Part shown: in pieces, positions 6,455 through 6,559 of the stretch
Layout of the letters: every line of letters begins with the position of its first letter
Numbering within the stretch: the first letter of the stretch is position 1
Assembly (NCBI GenBank): GCA_028693775.1
Contig: JAQUUS010000092.1
Span: forward strand, 1 to 6,559
DNA from: Alphaproteobacteria bacterium
GTDB taxonomy: Bacteria > Pseudomonadota > Alphaproteobacteria > UBA9219
DNA length: 6,559 nt
Direction of reading: 5' to 3'
Program-made: the position numbers and the translations under genes
The notes under the pieces: model-generated
Databases searched by the model: none
What the model saw: the letters and a program-made list of their open reading frames with translations, nothing else
What the model was told of the DNA's origin: nothing

Positions 6455-6559
6455 ATGCATGCGTTTCAATCGGTCATTCAGGCAGATATTCGCGAGCTTT
6501 CCGGCCAAAATGCATGGGTTACCCTCCGCAAAGACGAAGCCGAAAAAATCGCCTCCACC
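6455..6559 (+). CDS. Start of an unrecognised gene downstream of dnaB (partial)
   Basis: An ATG at 6455 opens a frame that runs to the window edge (35 codons). It begins MHAFQSVIQADIRELSG and continues with WVTLRKDEAEKIAST. A strong Shine-Dalgarno AAGGAG (6439-6444), overlapping the dnaB stop, lies 10 bases before it, which suggests co-transcription and possibly translational coupling with dnaB. In many alphaproteobacteria dnaB is followed by alr or radA, but this N-terminus resembles neither an alanine racemase nor the zinc-finger start of RadA. The fragment is too short to assign a family. It is mostly soluble in character, with no signal peptide or membrane segment visible. Confidence 0.65.
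   Translation, partial: MHAFQSVIQADIRELSGQNAWVTLRKDEAEKIAST

Overview
The window looks like chromosomal DNA of a moderately GC-rich alphaproteobacterium. The Mfd and DnaB proteins, and the GltX N-terminus, have the general look of that class. This is judged by eye from conserved blocks, without a database search, so the class is probable and any finer placement is open. The two large genes are intact, with every expected motif present, and nothing suggests decay.

Layout, left to right. Bases 1-396 (minus strand) carry the first part of glutamyl-tRNA synthetase (gltX). Only about the first 100 residues (down to roughly base 95) match the family. The leftmost ~100 bases are about 22% GC and read as unrelated protein, so the gene is interrupted, fused or mis-assembled there. 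Bases 397-539 form a divergent promoter region. Bases 540-881 and 957-1280 (plus strand) are two small genes of unknown function. They are paralogs that align without gaps over 107 residues. Each encodes two predicted membrane segments around a conserved polar loop with a GTPxRE...EHI...AG..IT.P signature. The second gene ends 3 bp from the end of mfd, which runs the opposite way (1284-4772, minus). A 159-bp divergent intergenic region (4773-4931) holds a perfect DnaA box. It is followed by dnaB (4932-6440, plus) and, 14 bp further on, the start of an unrecognised gene (6455 to the window end).

mfd (transcription-coupled repair) and dnaB (replicative helicase) are both genome-maintenance genes, and they share an intergenic region with a DnaA box. 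That makes replication-linked control of one or both plausible but unproven. The tandem small membrane-protein pair is the best candidate for something undescribed. The AT-rich break inside gltX needs an assembly check before any biological reading.
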